The notes: generated by a model from the sequence alone, not told the origin. DNA of 64,000 nucleotides from Watersipora subatra (GCF_963576615.1 NC_088715.1:54010459-54074458), one strand, 5' to 3'. Counted from the first letter of the stretch, positions 39,401-52,250 are shown. Translations and numbers: made by a program.

Positions 39401-40104
39401 AACTTTGATGTTGGAGACAGGTAAATTGCAGGCTGTCTTAAAAAAATTTGCTGACATGAACAACAAACTTCATTTTTAAAAGGTGATGCTAGCCTAAGAA
39501 TGATTAAGTAGTCAGGCATGAAAATATACCAATATTTAGCCAATTGATTTTAATCATGACAATAATTGAATAATTTATTCAATTCGTATTTTTAATCTCA
39601 TAAAACCAAAAGTGATATCGCTATAATCAAACAAAGAATAAAACATTGTTTACTCCAGCGTTTAAAATTTTATTCAAAAATCAAAGTTACTTAATTTAGC
39701 AAATTTCTCAAGCGGAGCTCTAAACTGATTGGTTTAATCTGAAGTCATTTCATGGGTGACAAGTCAAATAAAATCTGCAAAAGTGACGCTTATTGAAAAC
39801 AGATTTTCCATATCTGAAATCAGATTTAGTGCAATACTCTCTAAAACTTCATTATTTTGTATAAATACAGAAAATGCATATACATACATATATACATATG
39901 TATATACATACATATGTACATGTATATTTATATATATATATATATATTTCCTCATTTACCAGATATACATATATATACCTGGTAAATGCCAAGCTAGTAG
40001 CAAGTGGGCGGCAACTCTCAGTACCTCTCAATGTTTATAAGTTGATTTTTAATATATGTAGCTAGGCTATATCTTTATAATATATAGACGGGTAATAGGG
40101 CGAG

Positions 40105-40164
<60 letters not shown>

Positions 40165-43100
40165 GTTGCATGCTCATTATATATATATAATGAGCATGCA
40201 GCAAAATAATGACAACAAATTGATAACAATTGAGAACAGTGTCCTGTTGACCTTTCCCAACTCATGTGTAGTTTCAGTTTGTGTCAATTAGCTTTCACTT
40301 TTTTGATGTCAGTTTTACAGTTTTATGGTTTAACCTCTTCTTATAAGTTACCAAATTTTGAAAAACACAATTTGATATCTTGTGACCATCTGGACTAATA
40401 ATGTTGATGTTAGGCTGCATAGTAACAATTACAGAGACTCAGTAAAATATCCAAAAAGTTATCAAAGAATGTAACACTAATTCGTATATAATTAAATTTT
40501 TTTCTGAATACTGCCAGCTTCCGTTGGAACTCAAATCCATGCCTGTTCACTATGAAGTAAATATTCTAAAAGCTAAACAGAATTTCTTACATATGATATT
40601 CTGCTCATTGGGGTCAATGTAGCGTTTACTCATTGCAAAAACACGAGGATGTGACCTAAAACTTTACCACTTTAGTGACTGGCAGATTTAACTAAGGTGA
40701 CTAATACATCACTATTGGTATAATTGATAAGTATAACAAGAATACTGATTTCTTACTGATAAAAAAACTAATAGACAGAACTGAAGTTACCCGAACTTCT
40801 CTAATAGTAAAACTGTCATGTATAGTTGGATAGGAAAACATCTCGCAAACGCTAAAACTGGGAAGTTCAACTAAAAAGACAGATATATCACTATTAGCAA
40901 AATTGACAGGTACAACTGGAGCGACCCAGCACTTAGATTTCTTACAACTGAAAGTGGAATTCCAGCAGAAACAACGGAAGCTCATTTAAGAAGCATAGCT
41001 CATGGTTTGAATGAAACCTTTAATTACTGTGGAGTGAAGGGGAAACCTACGCCTTGTAACCAGATAATAAACCTTGTGGACACAGATGCAGGTTGGCACG
41101 CTAAACATATAAGTTGGTTGCGAACGATTTTTGAATAGCGCTCATACAGTCTCACTGGGTAGCAGTTGGTAAGACCTTTTCCTCGACCTTGAATTTTTTT
41201 GTATACGGAATCAAATTGCTGTGGTTTCTAGCGAAAGCTCACAAAGTACATAGTTTTAAAAACAAAAAATTGTATTTAGAATATTTAACCTAAATTAGCT
41301 TGTGCTGCACCACAAAAAATATAAAAAGCAACTAAAGAACGCAACAAATAATAAGCCCATTCTAATGATACTTGAACGAATAAACGCAATATGATGTTAG
41401 ATTTGACCAAGGTTTTGTATTGCTTCAGAACCAATCATAATGATCTTTCTTTCACTAAGTTGCTCTAGAGTGATAGCGCAGCAACACAACCCATATGGCG
41501 TTGCAATGCTATCATGGAAACAGTCATATAGCTTTTACTCTGTCGCCTTTCAGCATTGTTGTATACAAGCAAAACACATGTGCGATTTGCCAGTCTTGTA
41601 CCATAGAAACAGCGTTACCAACCAACTGTGTTGCCTTTGTGAGTGTGCATAAGTCTCGCTTTTCTGTTGATTCATAGCTTCGTTTGTCTTTGACTTGTTA
41701 AAGTTACAGCCTTGAAATAAGTCACCGCACAACCATTCCTCTACCACAGCGCCTCATGAAAACATGATATGCTTGTCTGTTTAGTTTAGCGCTTTGGCGC
41801 AGATGCACTCACACACTGCTACAATATCACTGTTTATATATTTACAAGAGTAATTTAATACTAGATTGCAACAGCAAAAAGTGTATAGCTTTTAAATTTT
41901 TAAAAAGGATTTTTGATATCAGAATTTATTTCTTAATACAAGTGATATAATTTTCTGAACAAGTCAATTAACCTTTCAGTATAAACCGTATAATAGTTAC
42001 TGCAGGGTTAACTTTGAATTTCAATAAATTAATTAATCATTTTGCTACACGCTTTGCAAAATTTATGTTCATTTGTTAAAAGCAGCATGAGTTTGGGTGT
42101 CACGTCTACTAAAACTTCAAAATCACCAGCATGCTTATAGCTTTAAAATCCTGTGATCTGTTATTCGGCCTACACTGCCAGCAGTGTTGTGGATATTGCC
42201 CAACAACTGTTTTTGTTGTTGGGCAATATCTCCAACTGTTTTTGTTGTTGGGCAAAATCCAAAAAACACCAACAGTTGTTCTTGTTTTTTGGAGTTTTGT
42301 GCTGACAGGAAGAATGTACAATTTGCGATCTTATCAAGTCAAAGCAAGACCATCCACTCGTTATAAAAATAGTGAGTTTATTTGCTAGTTTTTTTCCTAA
42401 AAGCCTGTTCACAACCATGAAATAGTATTCTTATTATATGTTGTGGTGACGGAAACAAATAAATACTAGTCCCGCAGCAAGTGTCATAGAAGAAAATATG
42501 GATCTAGCTATCGGTGACAACCGCTCTCTATTGCTGAAGTGATATACATCGCACAGGCTGTCATACATGTAGATGCTCTGCGAACTATTGGGAGAGTTTG
42601 ACAGGTGTAATCCTTTTCAAAGTATTTACATTGCTTTGACGATGCCTTTGGCTTACAGTGCATCTAATCAATAAACAATCTTCAAGAAGACAACTCCAAA
42701 ATATTGTGCCATCCCCTGAACCAGCCTTCATCAATATTAGCGTAACACATAGTGTACAGCGCACAAATTTTGCATTCAACCATAGAAATTTGCTAAGCTT
42801 TTTTATTTTTACTCCTGCTTTGAAAGCTCAAATGTTTATTTAAGCTAATAATTATAATGGGATTTGATCCAGCTAGCCTGTAGACTTTAAAAAGAATTCA
42901 ACCAGTGTCTAGAACCAATAATGCTAATACACACTAGTTACACAGTAAAAATATAATATAGTGTTTGTAATTTGCAATTTTTTTTTTGCATTAAACATGC
43001 ATATACGATTCAATTATACATGTTATATGTTAGTACTAAGTATTTTTAATCAAAACAGGAAGGCAATCAGGTTTCAGTTTGTGATACACATTGCCTTGTT

Positions 43101-46100
43101 GAATAACCAGATCAAGACTATAGTATAAGTGAAACATTTAATTCAAAGAAGTATTTAGCTGAAAAATCTATCACTGAGTCTTAATAGTAGTTTTAGAACC
43201 AAGAAACACTTAAACCGTTTCCAAGTTTGTTTTTAAATACAGATTTTATGGTGAAAATTTTAACTTCCAATTCTTGCTAAGTCACTTATGGGCTTAAACC
43301 TGCTGCAACAAGGGGATGAGATTTCTTCGTAGTCTTAAAACTGCACTGTAGGTAACATTTAGTAAAAAGCAACAAATATGACAGGCAAATCAAGCATAAG
43401 AATTCGTGCAAAAAAAGGGTAACTTTTGGGGTATTTTCAATTAAGGAGCTCAAGGTACAAAATGGGCCTGTTTCACACTCTTTAAACTGCTTAGCTGTAA
43501 AATTGAACTCAATATAGGCACTGCCGAGTTTTTTTTCCAAAATAAACTTTTCATGTTAAAACTTCGTAACCTCTTGAAAGCTTTCAACAAAAAATGTCAT
43601 GAAAAATGAACTTGAATAAGTTTCAAAAGGTATTCGTTCCATAGCTAAACTATTTTGAGCAAGCCACTTAAACAAATTATTACTGCTCCTTTCAATTGTC
43701 AAAAACTTTCTGACTGCTACCTTGTCAACACCTGAACATGTTGACTTAGATTTAGAGTGAAACAGTGTTCATATCATAGACAGTTTTGTTGCAGCAAAGA
43801 CATGTATATAACAAGCATTCAAAAGCAAAAAGGTATAAGTACGAGTCCAAAAATAATTTCTTTCAATACAAAATTTTTTATCAAAAAATAAAAAATATTG
43901 AAAAAGACCTACGAACTGATGCCAAATATATATAATTTATGTACATTTGTTTTATCTTCAACTATAATAATATGAAATAAGTACCTATGTGATCATACTT
44001 TTCTCCACTAAGATAAAAGCTAAAAGTTGACCGCTTGAATAGCGTTAATATTTAGTATAGCGTAATAGCATTTAATGACATTTTTAATACTCAGTAAGGC
44101 ATATTTATTTAAACTTTGAGTATAGCAATACATATATTACTGTATTAATTTATGTACAAATTTATATAATACATAATTTAATCACAAAGACAAAACCTTT
44201 ATCAGCAATTTTTATAATTTATCGTAAACCATAATAACATAGAGTAAGTATCTATGTGACCATGTTTTTATTAATATAAAAGTTGAGGGTTTAAAGTTTG
44301 AGCAGTTTACTCAGTAAAACCTGTTTATTTAAATCTTGAGTAAAGCAATTATACAATAATTAGTATGATAAGGGCCACATTTGCCTATCCGTCCAAAGCC
44401 TCAAGTTAAAAGTTTGGAAATTAGATTGCATCACGGAGGATTCAACATTCAGCACGGCAGACTGACACTATAACAACAGCTCCAATCAACCACCTCCTTT
44501 TTTTTAGAATACATATGCACATAGTTATTACACCTGATGACCTCTAATGATACACTATGCTGGCAGAGTACTAGTCAAGCTATAAATAAGGCAGTTGATA
44601 TGAACCTTTTGGAATCCTGTCAGTTTAATTACAGCTGTAAAGAATCAATTGAATGTTTCAGGTTACTGCTTTCAGTTTAACAATAATGGAAGCTTTCTGA
44701 CTCACACACCAGGTTACAGTGGAGGAGTAAATTTTGTGTTGAATACCATGGTTGCAGAGTATTACATTGGACCGTATTCTTACTCTGAAGGTTTCTCTGT
44801 AAGTAAAGACGAATATTTCAACTAAATCTATTGGATTTACATGTATTTTATTTACGACTGTGGAGGATGAAAAAGTTTTCAACCATCTTTATTCAAAGTT
44901 GTTTAAGATAGGTAATTAACAAAACCAAGTTCTTGCACTTTGCAAAGGAGAAAATAAGACCTTCTGCAAAACTTTGTAAAATTCTTAAAGCAACTTCATT
45001 GCAAACTTGATAGCGTTGAAATATAGAATGGCAAGTTTATGCTCTGAATTTGATGTATCATTTGTCGCTTGATAATGATACAATTTTTAAAGATCAATAT
45101 TTTATTATCATAGCATATACACTGATAATTTGTAGCACTGCTTGCTGGTTTGTCAGTCAATTTTTTAATGAAAGTACAAATAAGTACTTTAAAATGAGTA
45201 TATTTTAGGTTGCCTTGCATGATGCCTCCCAGGTTCCCCTTATGACAGAGTTAAGTTATGGAATCTCTCCAGGCCAAGAAACTCAGTTTCTTGTGCAAAG
45301 AAAAGAGGTAGTGTGACATGATTCTAATATTAGATGTTTTAAAATATTGAACTTTTTCAAAGTATGAAAAATTAATAGTTAAATTGAAATTTATACAATT
45401 ATCTCATTTTATTTAAACTGTCACGGCCATCTTTTATGACTTTGCTATAGATTGAAAACAAACTTACTAGAAAAAAAATGGCCTGACAATTAACTTTTAG
45501 GGTTGTAAATTTTTGCTCTGATTGTTCTTGGTAATGGCAGAATTTTTAACTAGCTGCTAAATAGCGTAAAATGAGGTTGATAAGGTTTTTTTGGGAATAT
45601 AATACTACATGTCTCCCTTAGATAAAGCGAAGACCTCCATATGCTGATGGTGGGCAGGCAGACTGCTTTGATACTGATAATCTACTAAACCCTCTACATC
45701 ACTACCCAGTCTACTCTTATTCAGCATGTAAGAGTGAGTGCAAAGCCTCCCACATTATCAACAGATGTGGATGCAAAGATATATTTGATCCGCGTGAGTA
45801 GCCATCATGCATTTTACGATAAAGAACACGATTTTCTTGAAATGTGGCTTCTTTCCATACGATGAATAGTTTTTAACCTGATTAATACAGCTATTGCTAT
45901 TCAAGAATCATAGCTACACCAACTTCTATCGCACTAAAAATTTAGACATATTTTTTAGTTCCTTGTGACAGAGTCCTGGGTATGTTATAGCACAATGTGT
46001 ACTAAATAAAATAATATTTATATACATAAACATTTTAATTTACCAAACTAACTTTTTACTGAAAAAATTGTTTAAAATAGAAGTAAAGAAAGTGAAAAAT

Positions 46101-49100
46101 CATGTATATCGTAGTTTATCCAGATTTTACCACTTTTTGGGTTCTAGAAATGAACTGTGAAACCTTGGTGCTCAACCATATTTTGATTGGTTTTGGTGAT
46201 CCCGTTCTGAATTATTCAATCCCAATTTGTCAAAAATCTCGTTTTTCCATAAAAAGCGATTGTAACTATTTCAGTTTATTTTGAAATCGAAGAAAAATAC
46301 TTGAAGAATAAAAAACGAAATGACTTAAGATACAAACTAAACTAAGCTAGTCATATATGTACCCAAAAAGGTTTCTAACTTTACATATATTATTGAGGTT
46401 AGGGTCAAAAGAGGGTAGAGAGCCTATGTATGGTAACCTCTAAGTATTGCAGATGGTTTCTAACACTATATTTAAGCATTTCTTATAAGCCATAAATATA
46501 GGCCAACTTTTCAATCGCTCGTTTTTTCGGGACGTAATTTTATCGTTGTCGACCATCTTTATAGGCAATTTTATTATTAAATACACAAAGCTTTTGAAAC
46601 GAAGTTTTGAAAATGATGCTTTTGTTTGCAATTTTTTTAATTATAGTACCAAAACAACACTTAAAATAACTAATAAATAAAAGAAAAACGATCGTTTTCT
46701 ACAAATATGGCGGCTTTTTTGAGAACGAGCGCATGTGCAAATGACTCGATGACGTCAAGAAATGATGGATTTTCAAAAAGTATTTTTTAAAGAAATTCTT
46801 TGCATTTTGCTCAAAACAAATAACAGATGTAATAATATTTTGATGAAATTATTTTGAAGATGATTGAATTATTTAAAGTTAAATCAAAATGAAGAAAAGC
46901 TGATGCAAGACTCAAACGATCTCATTAATTCTTCAAAGGATTGATATTTGTGCATTTTGCTTGACAGCACTAAACGGGTCACAGACGTGCACAGTTCAAG
47001 AGATGATCGAGTGCGGCATAACAGCTAAAAGTAAGTACCTGTTTGTTTTACCTTTTTCATAGTCACCAGAGTTGAGGTTGAGCTTAATAAAATGCTTAAC
47101 TACTTTCTGTATTACGTTTTAGGCTTTTAGTTTTAAATTTTATGTAATGACAAGATTTTTACAAAATTAGTAGCAGAGGATAATGCTAGCTTTGAGTTCT
47201 TCTAATTATAGAAAAAACAAACTAGCAAGTTTTCTCGCTGAACGAAAGCCCTTTAATGCATATATGGATACTGGATATGGATTTGTTAATTTATTTTTCA
47301 AGAAACAATTTCCTGCATAATTTGTTGTAAATTTTAATTTTTTTTTGCAGATGAGTTCATCGTAAATGCAGAACTGCTACAGAATTGCGAGTGTAAGTCT
47401 GTTTGTCACGAGGTTCGCTACACCGCTGGCCTCTCCTTCAACAAATTTCCAAGCCAACATTGGAACAAAGATTCAACTCTCTGTGATAATGGTGAGTAGA
47501 GCCCTACAGTAGCAACACTAACATCAGTGTTTACTTTATGCATCGACCATTTTGGTATGGTGTAAAATGGTGTAAAATGGTGGGCCAGTATGCCGAAGTG
47601 TGCACAGGAAGAGCACAATTATGAAAACTCCATCTAGTACAAAATATGTTTTCCTTCTAGCTAATTGGGTGCAAAATAACTATCTAAATGCTGAATTTTA
47701 CTGGTAGGACTGTAAAGAAATACCTACTACAAGTGTGTAAACAATAGGGGTGTTTTTTACAAATTTTTGAACTATGACAAAAACTACGTGTTTGTTTGCA
47801 TTTTTGGACAGTGTTACAAGAATCAAAAAACAAGAAAGTCAATTTAACAAAGCGATAAAAAAAATGGTTTTTAAAATTTTTTCCTCTGACTAATATTTAT
47901 TACTTGGTATGTTGCAGCAATACAGCTGTACCTCAAAAGAGTATAATAAACGTGTAAAATAAAATTTTATAAAAACGTTTCTAGGTTTGTAGAGGTGACT
48001 TCAAGTTAACTTACATCAAAATTTACAAGGTTATTACAGGTTACAAGGTTTACAAGGTTGTTTTGCCAACAAAATTTACCTTACAAACAAAATTTAATGT
48101 ATTTTGAAAATCTGTGGATTCCGTTGAGAAATCTAATTTTTTCTTGATTGAAAATTGATGGTGAACAAACTGTATTTTAATGCCATTTTGTAGTAAAAAC
48201 TCGAGTTTTTGCCAACCATTTTCTATTTTTACGGTAGGCTGTAGGGTGATCATAAAATTCTATACAATAACTTTAAAACAAGGCAACACAAAGAGAGTCA
48301 GCGATCTACGGTTTTGAAGTTTTGATAAATTTCTACTGATATCTATGACTTGCTATTTGGATAACAACCAAATATGCGAATTTAATTAAAAAAATTGTTA
48401 ACAAGTAATTGAGATCAGACATTACACCGTGTGTAGAGGTGACTCTTGACAACAAACATTCCATGCCCATTAAATTTATACTCTCTTGAAAATGACATCA
48501 ATAATCCTGGAGATAAAATTACTTTTAAACAACAGTATCGACTGAACTAGTAGCAAGACATGAATGAACTTCCCTTTCAAATATTTGAAGTAAAATTCAC
48601 TGAAACAACCATGAAAACTATTTTGGTTTTGAGATTTTGTTCGTAAATATAAATTTAACAATCAATGCATAACATCAATTTAATATTGCAAAAAATGAAA
48701 AATAAAACAATATGATTGTATTTTTATGGCAACTAAACAGTATTAAAATGAATTTAAATTGCCTGTTTGTTTAAAGAGTGTTTAGAACGGTGGAAAGAGA
48801 ACTACTTGGTCATTAATATCTACTATGGTGAGATGTCATATGAGTACCTCGAAGAAAGCATTGCCTACACAGGAGTAGACATGATTGGTAAGTCAGAGTC
48901 TGCAAATTGAGCATTTTTGAATTTTACTAAAACATACCTCGATATTTTAAGATTAAGTTGATGTTTGCATTGAATTTTATATAACCGAGATTCTGACATC
49001 ATCAACAAGTACTAATTGGTTCTGTTGATACCTGTTTTAAATTTACTAGACTAGCCCAATGCGCACTAGAAAGGATTAGTTTGCATACAGATTGACTACA

Positions 49101-49778
49101 AAAAAGTTTGCTGACAGATTGTACAATATTTATTTTAATACGACTTAATTTGATGAAGTTCGAATTATAACACCAAAATTGTGGAAATACATAAACCTAT
49201 TTCTATATTGTTTAATATGGTTTACATTTGCATAAGTTAAAGTATATGTATTTACTTTCGCTTATGTAAGTATAAAGCGGGTAAGTGTGGTTATATATTT
49301 AAATATATATAAAATAGTTATATATATATATAACATTTAACAATAAATATATATAATCCAGTTTTCCAGGTATAGCAATAACATTTTACCAATGAAAATT
49401 TCACTTTTGTAGTAGATTTGAACTTCTGACATTCAAATCCAACCAACAACGCGTATAAATACTGAAAGCTAATGCATTTTTAGAACTTTCATCCTTCTTA
49501 CTGTATATGTATTGATTTTTTTTGCGATTGCACATGCCAAGTGTGCAATTTTTATTATAATTAATAACAAATTTTGCAATTTTCATTTCGTTGATTTTTT
49601 TTAAAAGCTAATTTGTTTACCTTTTTTAATTCATAGTTTCTAAACGCGCCGTGTCAACTTCAAATAAGCCGTTGCACTCATATTTCTGAGTTTGGTACAT
49701 CTGTAAGAGCTAAAAACTTTTCACGCAAACAATTAAACTATTTAGATCAGGAATTGCATCTACCGATATATAGTGTAT

Positions 49779-49821
<43 letters not shown>

Positions 49822-51177
49822 GTAAATCCTTATGCTCAAACCGCGCGGCTTGTCGTTGGGCGCGGCTTCTTGTTCAAGGTCATAGGCCGCGGCTAAAGCC
49901 AAGTTTTTAAAACTTACGTGAGGCTTAGGGCGGCTTCTCGATAAATGCGGTCTCTGCTCAGTTCCACGCTATAACCATAGAATCACAGCCATGATACACT
50001 TTTATGTACGGCATTTTGGCGACCTACTCGTTTATTTTCAATGTCATGTTTATGGAATACTACCTATAGACTAACGAAGAATTTATCGCTAATGTTTAAC
50101 TCACCGCAGTCATAGGCCATTAAAACCGTTTCTTTCCTGACCGCATCTTCCCATAAACGTGAAGCCTCTAACAGCGCAATAAAAATCTAGCTGAGACATG
50201 GCAAGTAAGTTCTTGATGCAAGGGTTTAGGATTTTTAATTCGAACTTGGAAGTACATAAAAGAAAATTCTTTTCACGTGTACTGATGTAGCCTGTTTTCT
50301 TATTGAAGAGGACTGGGGTCTAGCGAAACTCTTCCCGACACTCTCGCTCTTGAAGTGGTCAAGGACGACAAAACCTCAGTCATTAGCCGCGGTCTGTGGG
50401 TATACGCGGCTTGTTGGAGGATTATTTTTTCTTTCGTTAGTCATCTGGTTTTGAGCACAAGCCGCGCGGCCTGAGCATGAGGACTTACGGTATATATATG
50501 TATGTGAGAGAGAGAGAGAGGGAGAGAGGGAGAGAGGGAGAAAGGGGGAGAGGGAGAAAGGGAGAGAGGGAGAGAGGGGGAGAGTTGGAAAGGGGGAGAG
50601 GGAGAGAGGGAGAGAGCGAGACTTATAAATTAGCAAAAAGTAATTATACTTTTTTAAGGGTGTTCCATTATAAATTTTTATTTGATACGGGGCCATCAAA
50701 ATGATAAGTGATTGAGACATTAGAAAAAGCTCTAATAGTAATAAATTAAGTCACAAAAGGACTACAAAAATAGTTATCAACCAAAAGTATGACTTTCAAA
50801 AGATTGTAAATATTTGAAAACATAACAAAATTCCCTCTTCATAAGATACAGTTTTTTGAACTTTTTACAACTTGCTATCAAATGAGTTATCGCAAAATGA
50901 ATGAGGCTGTCTATTGATGAAAAGAGTGTTTTCATCAATAGTGTTACTGGTTCAAAAGAGAATTAGGAGTTATGTTATTTTTAGTGTTCGTTTTCCATCA
51001 ATGACTATACATTTTGCAGCAAACCTTGGAGGCACACTTGGAATCTGCCTTGGGGCAAGTTTCCTAACCATCATAGAGTTCATAGAATTTGGTCTGATCA
51101 AGCTCTCGCTACTGATACTGAAGAGGGATGCCCGCAACTCTGTTACTCCCTTTAAAGAAAGCAAAATTGTATATTGA
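33476..51177 (+). CDS. DEG/ENaC family sodium channel, 11 exons, complete
   Basis: Exons: 33476-33591, 37480-37609, 39269-39420, 40910-41091, 44662-44798, 45209-45307, 45622-45793, 46968-47030, 47351-47491, 48777-48887, 51020-51177. All junctions are GT-AG, phases agree throughout, and the total is 1461 nt (486 aa plus stop). Landmarks: HG gating motif (H24-G25); TM1 at about 41-61; FPTVTICN at 83-90 just after TM1; GYCFQFN at 194-200; the cysteine-rich block around YSYSACKSEC (exon 7); CECKSVC in exon 9; a pre-TM2 segment with IYYGEM (exon 10); and TM2 with GGTLG and the GAS selectivity filter at 446-448 followed by the conserved Glu454. Such channels are trimeric, amiloride-type Na+ channels gated by protons, peptides, bile acids or force; the stimulus here cannot be read from sequence. 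The start is chosen because exon 1 carries the HG motif and splices in phase to TM1. The 3' end abuts a dispersed repeat. Transcript data could add 5'-UTR exons. Confidence 0.93.
33800..33865. repeat. TTA/AAT-rich microsatellite, intron 1
   Basis: Imperfect ATT/TTA trinucleotide tract within the first intron of the DEG/ENaC gene. Confidence 0.8.
34116..34151. repeat. 17-bp hairpin, intron 1
   Basis: AATGTGCTGCTTTTTAA and TTAAAAGGCAGCACATT pair with one wobble across a 2-base loop. The loop is too small for a microRNA precursor. Confidence 0.8.
34152..37229 (+). other. Remainder of DEG/ENaC intron 1
   Basis: The intron spans 33592-37479. Apart from the small hairpins (34116-34151; 35268-35308), the TTA tract and the SINE-like piece near the acceptor, nothing is recognised. 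Confidence 0.6.
37230..37385 (-). mobile_element. Candidate tRNA-derived SINE, upstream of DEG/ENaC exon 2
   Basis: The minus strand reads GCAGCTCTGGTCTAGTGATA (A-box-like), then GGCAGAGGTCTGAGCC (weak B box), at near tRNA spacing. It ends about 100 bp before the TM1 exon. Confidence 0.45.
38303..38700 (+). mobile_element. Dispersed repeat D with tRNA-like segment (SINE-like), intron 2
   Basis: It begins TAGCTGTGCTAC, then GCGTTGGCCGGGTAAT, and shares about 130 bp with the repeat at 51175-51340. Further in, TAGTCTAATGGGTAGGG resembles a Pol III A box and GAGATTGAATTAT a weak B box, about 40 bp apart. Whether the two parts are one element is not certain. Confidence 0.55.
40098..40200. repeat. 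TA tract ending in a 34-bp perfect palindrome, intron 3
   Basis: A TA array leads into an inverted repeat, 40167-40200, whose arms are TGCATGCTCATTATATA and its exact complement. Confidence 0.9.
41460..41770 (+). mobile_element. TIR element family B, copy 2, in DEG/ENaC intron 4
   Basis: It aligns with the reverse complement of the 20827-21161 copy through shared blocks such as ATGGAAACAGTCATAT, TGTGCGATTTGCCAGT, CTTTTCTGTTGATTCATA and CTACCACAGCGCCTCATG. Its ends are diverged and the termini are approximate. Confidence 0.65.
42190..42294. repeat. Compound hairpin region, intron 4
   Basis: GATATTGCCCAACAAC pairs with GTTGTTGGGCAATATC. A second TGTTTTTGTTGTTGGGCAA copy follows, and then CCAAAAAACACCAACAG pairs imperfectly with a T-rich complement ending TTTTTTGG. 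Confidence 0.75.
42295..44364 (+). other. Remainder of DEG/ENaC intron 4
   Basis: The longest quiet part of intron 4 (41092-44661). No feature was seen beyond the listed repeats. Confidence 0.55.
44365..44585 (-). mobile_element. tRNA-derived SINE family 1, copy 6, in DEG/ENaC intron 4
   Basis: On the minus strand: head GACTAGTACTCTGCCAGCAT, then GAGGTCATCAGGTGTAATAA, a diverged tRNA-like part with GAATGTTGAATCCTCC, and a GGACGGATAGG tail. Confidence 0.7.
46510..46770 (+). repeat. Dispersed repeat C, copy 2, in DEG/ENaC intron 7
   Basis: Same family as 19955-20190, with matching blocks TTTTATCGTTGTCGACCATC, TGATGCTTTTGTTTGCAATT and GAGCGCATGTGCAAATGACT. It ends near GATGACGTCAAG. Confidence 0.75.
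49820..50490. mobile_element. TIR element (MITE-like), GC-rich, inserted in a TA tract
   Basis: Terminal inverted repeats begin CCGTAAATCCTTATGCTCA (from 49820) and end TGAGCATGAGGACTTACGG (to 50490). TA lies on both sides and the TA microsatellite continues past each end. The interior has repeated CGCGGCTT-type motifs and is GC-rich compared with its surroundings. No coding region was recognised. It lies in the last intron of the DEG/ENaC gene. Confidence 0.8.
50503..50622. repeat. GA/GGGAGA microsatellite in the last DEG/ENaC intron
   Basis: About 120 bp of GAGAGG/GGGAGA units directly follow the TA tract on the right side of the 49820-50490 element. Arg/Glu and Ser/Leu/Pro frames across it are artefacts. 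Confidence 0.9.
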
Positions 51178-51345
51178 CAAGCTGTGCTACTTGGCAATGC
51201 CCGAGTAATAAGCAAGTCTCTAGACTAAAAATTTATTTGTATTTACTATATAAAAACATTTACCATTCTAACTTTCAAACTACATATTATGAGAAAATTG
51301 TTTTGTGCGATTGAAATAAATTGAGAGAGAAAATAAAAGCAACTC
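51172..51345 (+). repeat. Dispersed repeat D, second copy, at the DEG/ENaC stop codon
   Basis: AAGCTGTGCTACTTGGCAAT, then GCCCGAGTAATA, matches the start of the 38303 copy. Similarity runs through ATTCTAACTTTCAAACTACA to about 51300. The channel's stop codon (51175-51177) lies right at its left edge. Confidence 0.7.
51315..51337 (+). promoter_or_regulatory. Candidate poly(A) signals of the DEG/ENaC gene
   Basis: Two AATAAA hexamers (51315-51320 and 51332-51337) follow the stop codon by about 140-160 bases. Both lie inside the dispersed repeat that begins at the stop codon, so the repeat may supply the 3' end signal. Use is inferred. Confidence 0.35.
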
Positions 51346-51519
51346 TAAAGATTTTCAAACTTTTCCAAACTACTGTAACTTTTAAACTTTATATCACAAA
51401 GAAAAGGTTCTGTGCAGGACCACTAAATTTAAAAAAAATAAAACAATTGTAAAAGTTTTCAAACCACTATAAATTTAAAAGTTCATAACTTTCAGCAACA
51501 TATAGCTTTTAATAATATA

Positions 51520-52250
51520 CAGTTGAACGTCGGTTCTCGAACATAATCTGTTCCAGAAGGTTGTTATGTGTTACTTGTTAGGTTAGGTTATCTGGGAGGT
51601 AGTTTTAGCATTGCAAACCAAGTTGTTCGAGATAATAAAACAATTTATTATAATAAAATCATGTAGATTTTAATCCGTTCCAAGGTGAGAACAACTTCGG
51701 TAAATTTAAAGAAATATTTCGGTAGAGTCATTCTTCAACATTTTACACTATAAGCTGTACTTTATACTGCATACTATAAATAGAAATGGGTAGATATAGA
51801 TTGTGTTTAATTTTAATAAAAAGTTTTCTATTTATGATAATAGAAAAAAGAACGAAAGTAAACATTTTTACGTTTGGCTCTTAAAACATAAAACATTGAA
51901 GGTTAAGATACAATACTAAAAATGCAAATATTGATAATGAAACAGCAAACAAATGCAACAGATCAGTTACATAAAAAATCGTAAAAAGAAAGAAAATATA
52001 AACAGCAATGGCACGTTTAGTTTACATTTTTCAATGAGGATCCTTCTCTAAAACAATTTAGGGTAACTCAACTGGAAGGGTTATCCCCCTAGCAAATTTT
52101 TTCGGTAGAGGAAACGATGTCCCAAATGGTTTCTCCCTCTTTGTAAAGAATTTATGAAGCGTAAATGCTTATCCGTTTCCATGCGTTTTTAGAGCTTATC
52201 TAATTGCAATGCATTTGCTCCGGTTTAGTCGAGAACCGAATTTATGTTCA
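51520..52250. mobile_element. Candidate TIR element
   Basis: The left terminus CAGTTGAACGTCGGTTCTCG is matched in inverse by TCGAGAACCGA plus a diverged TTATGTTCAAGC near 52228-52252. The interior includes another inverted motif but no recognisable protein. Bounds are approximate. Confidence 0.4.

Noticed and set aside
50376..50720. Ser/Leu/Pro and Arg/Glu frames
   Set aside because: They read through the GA microsatellite.
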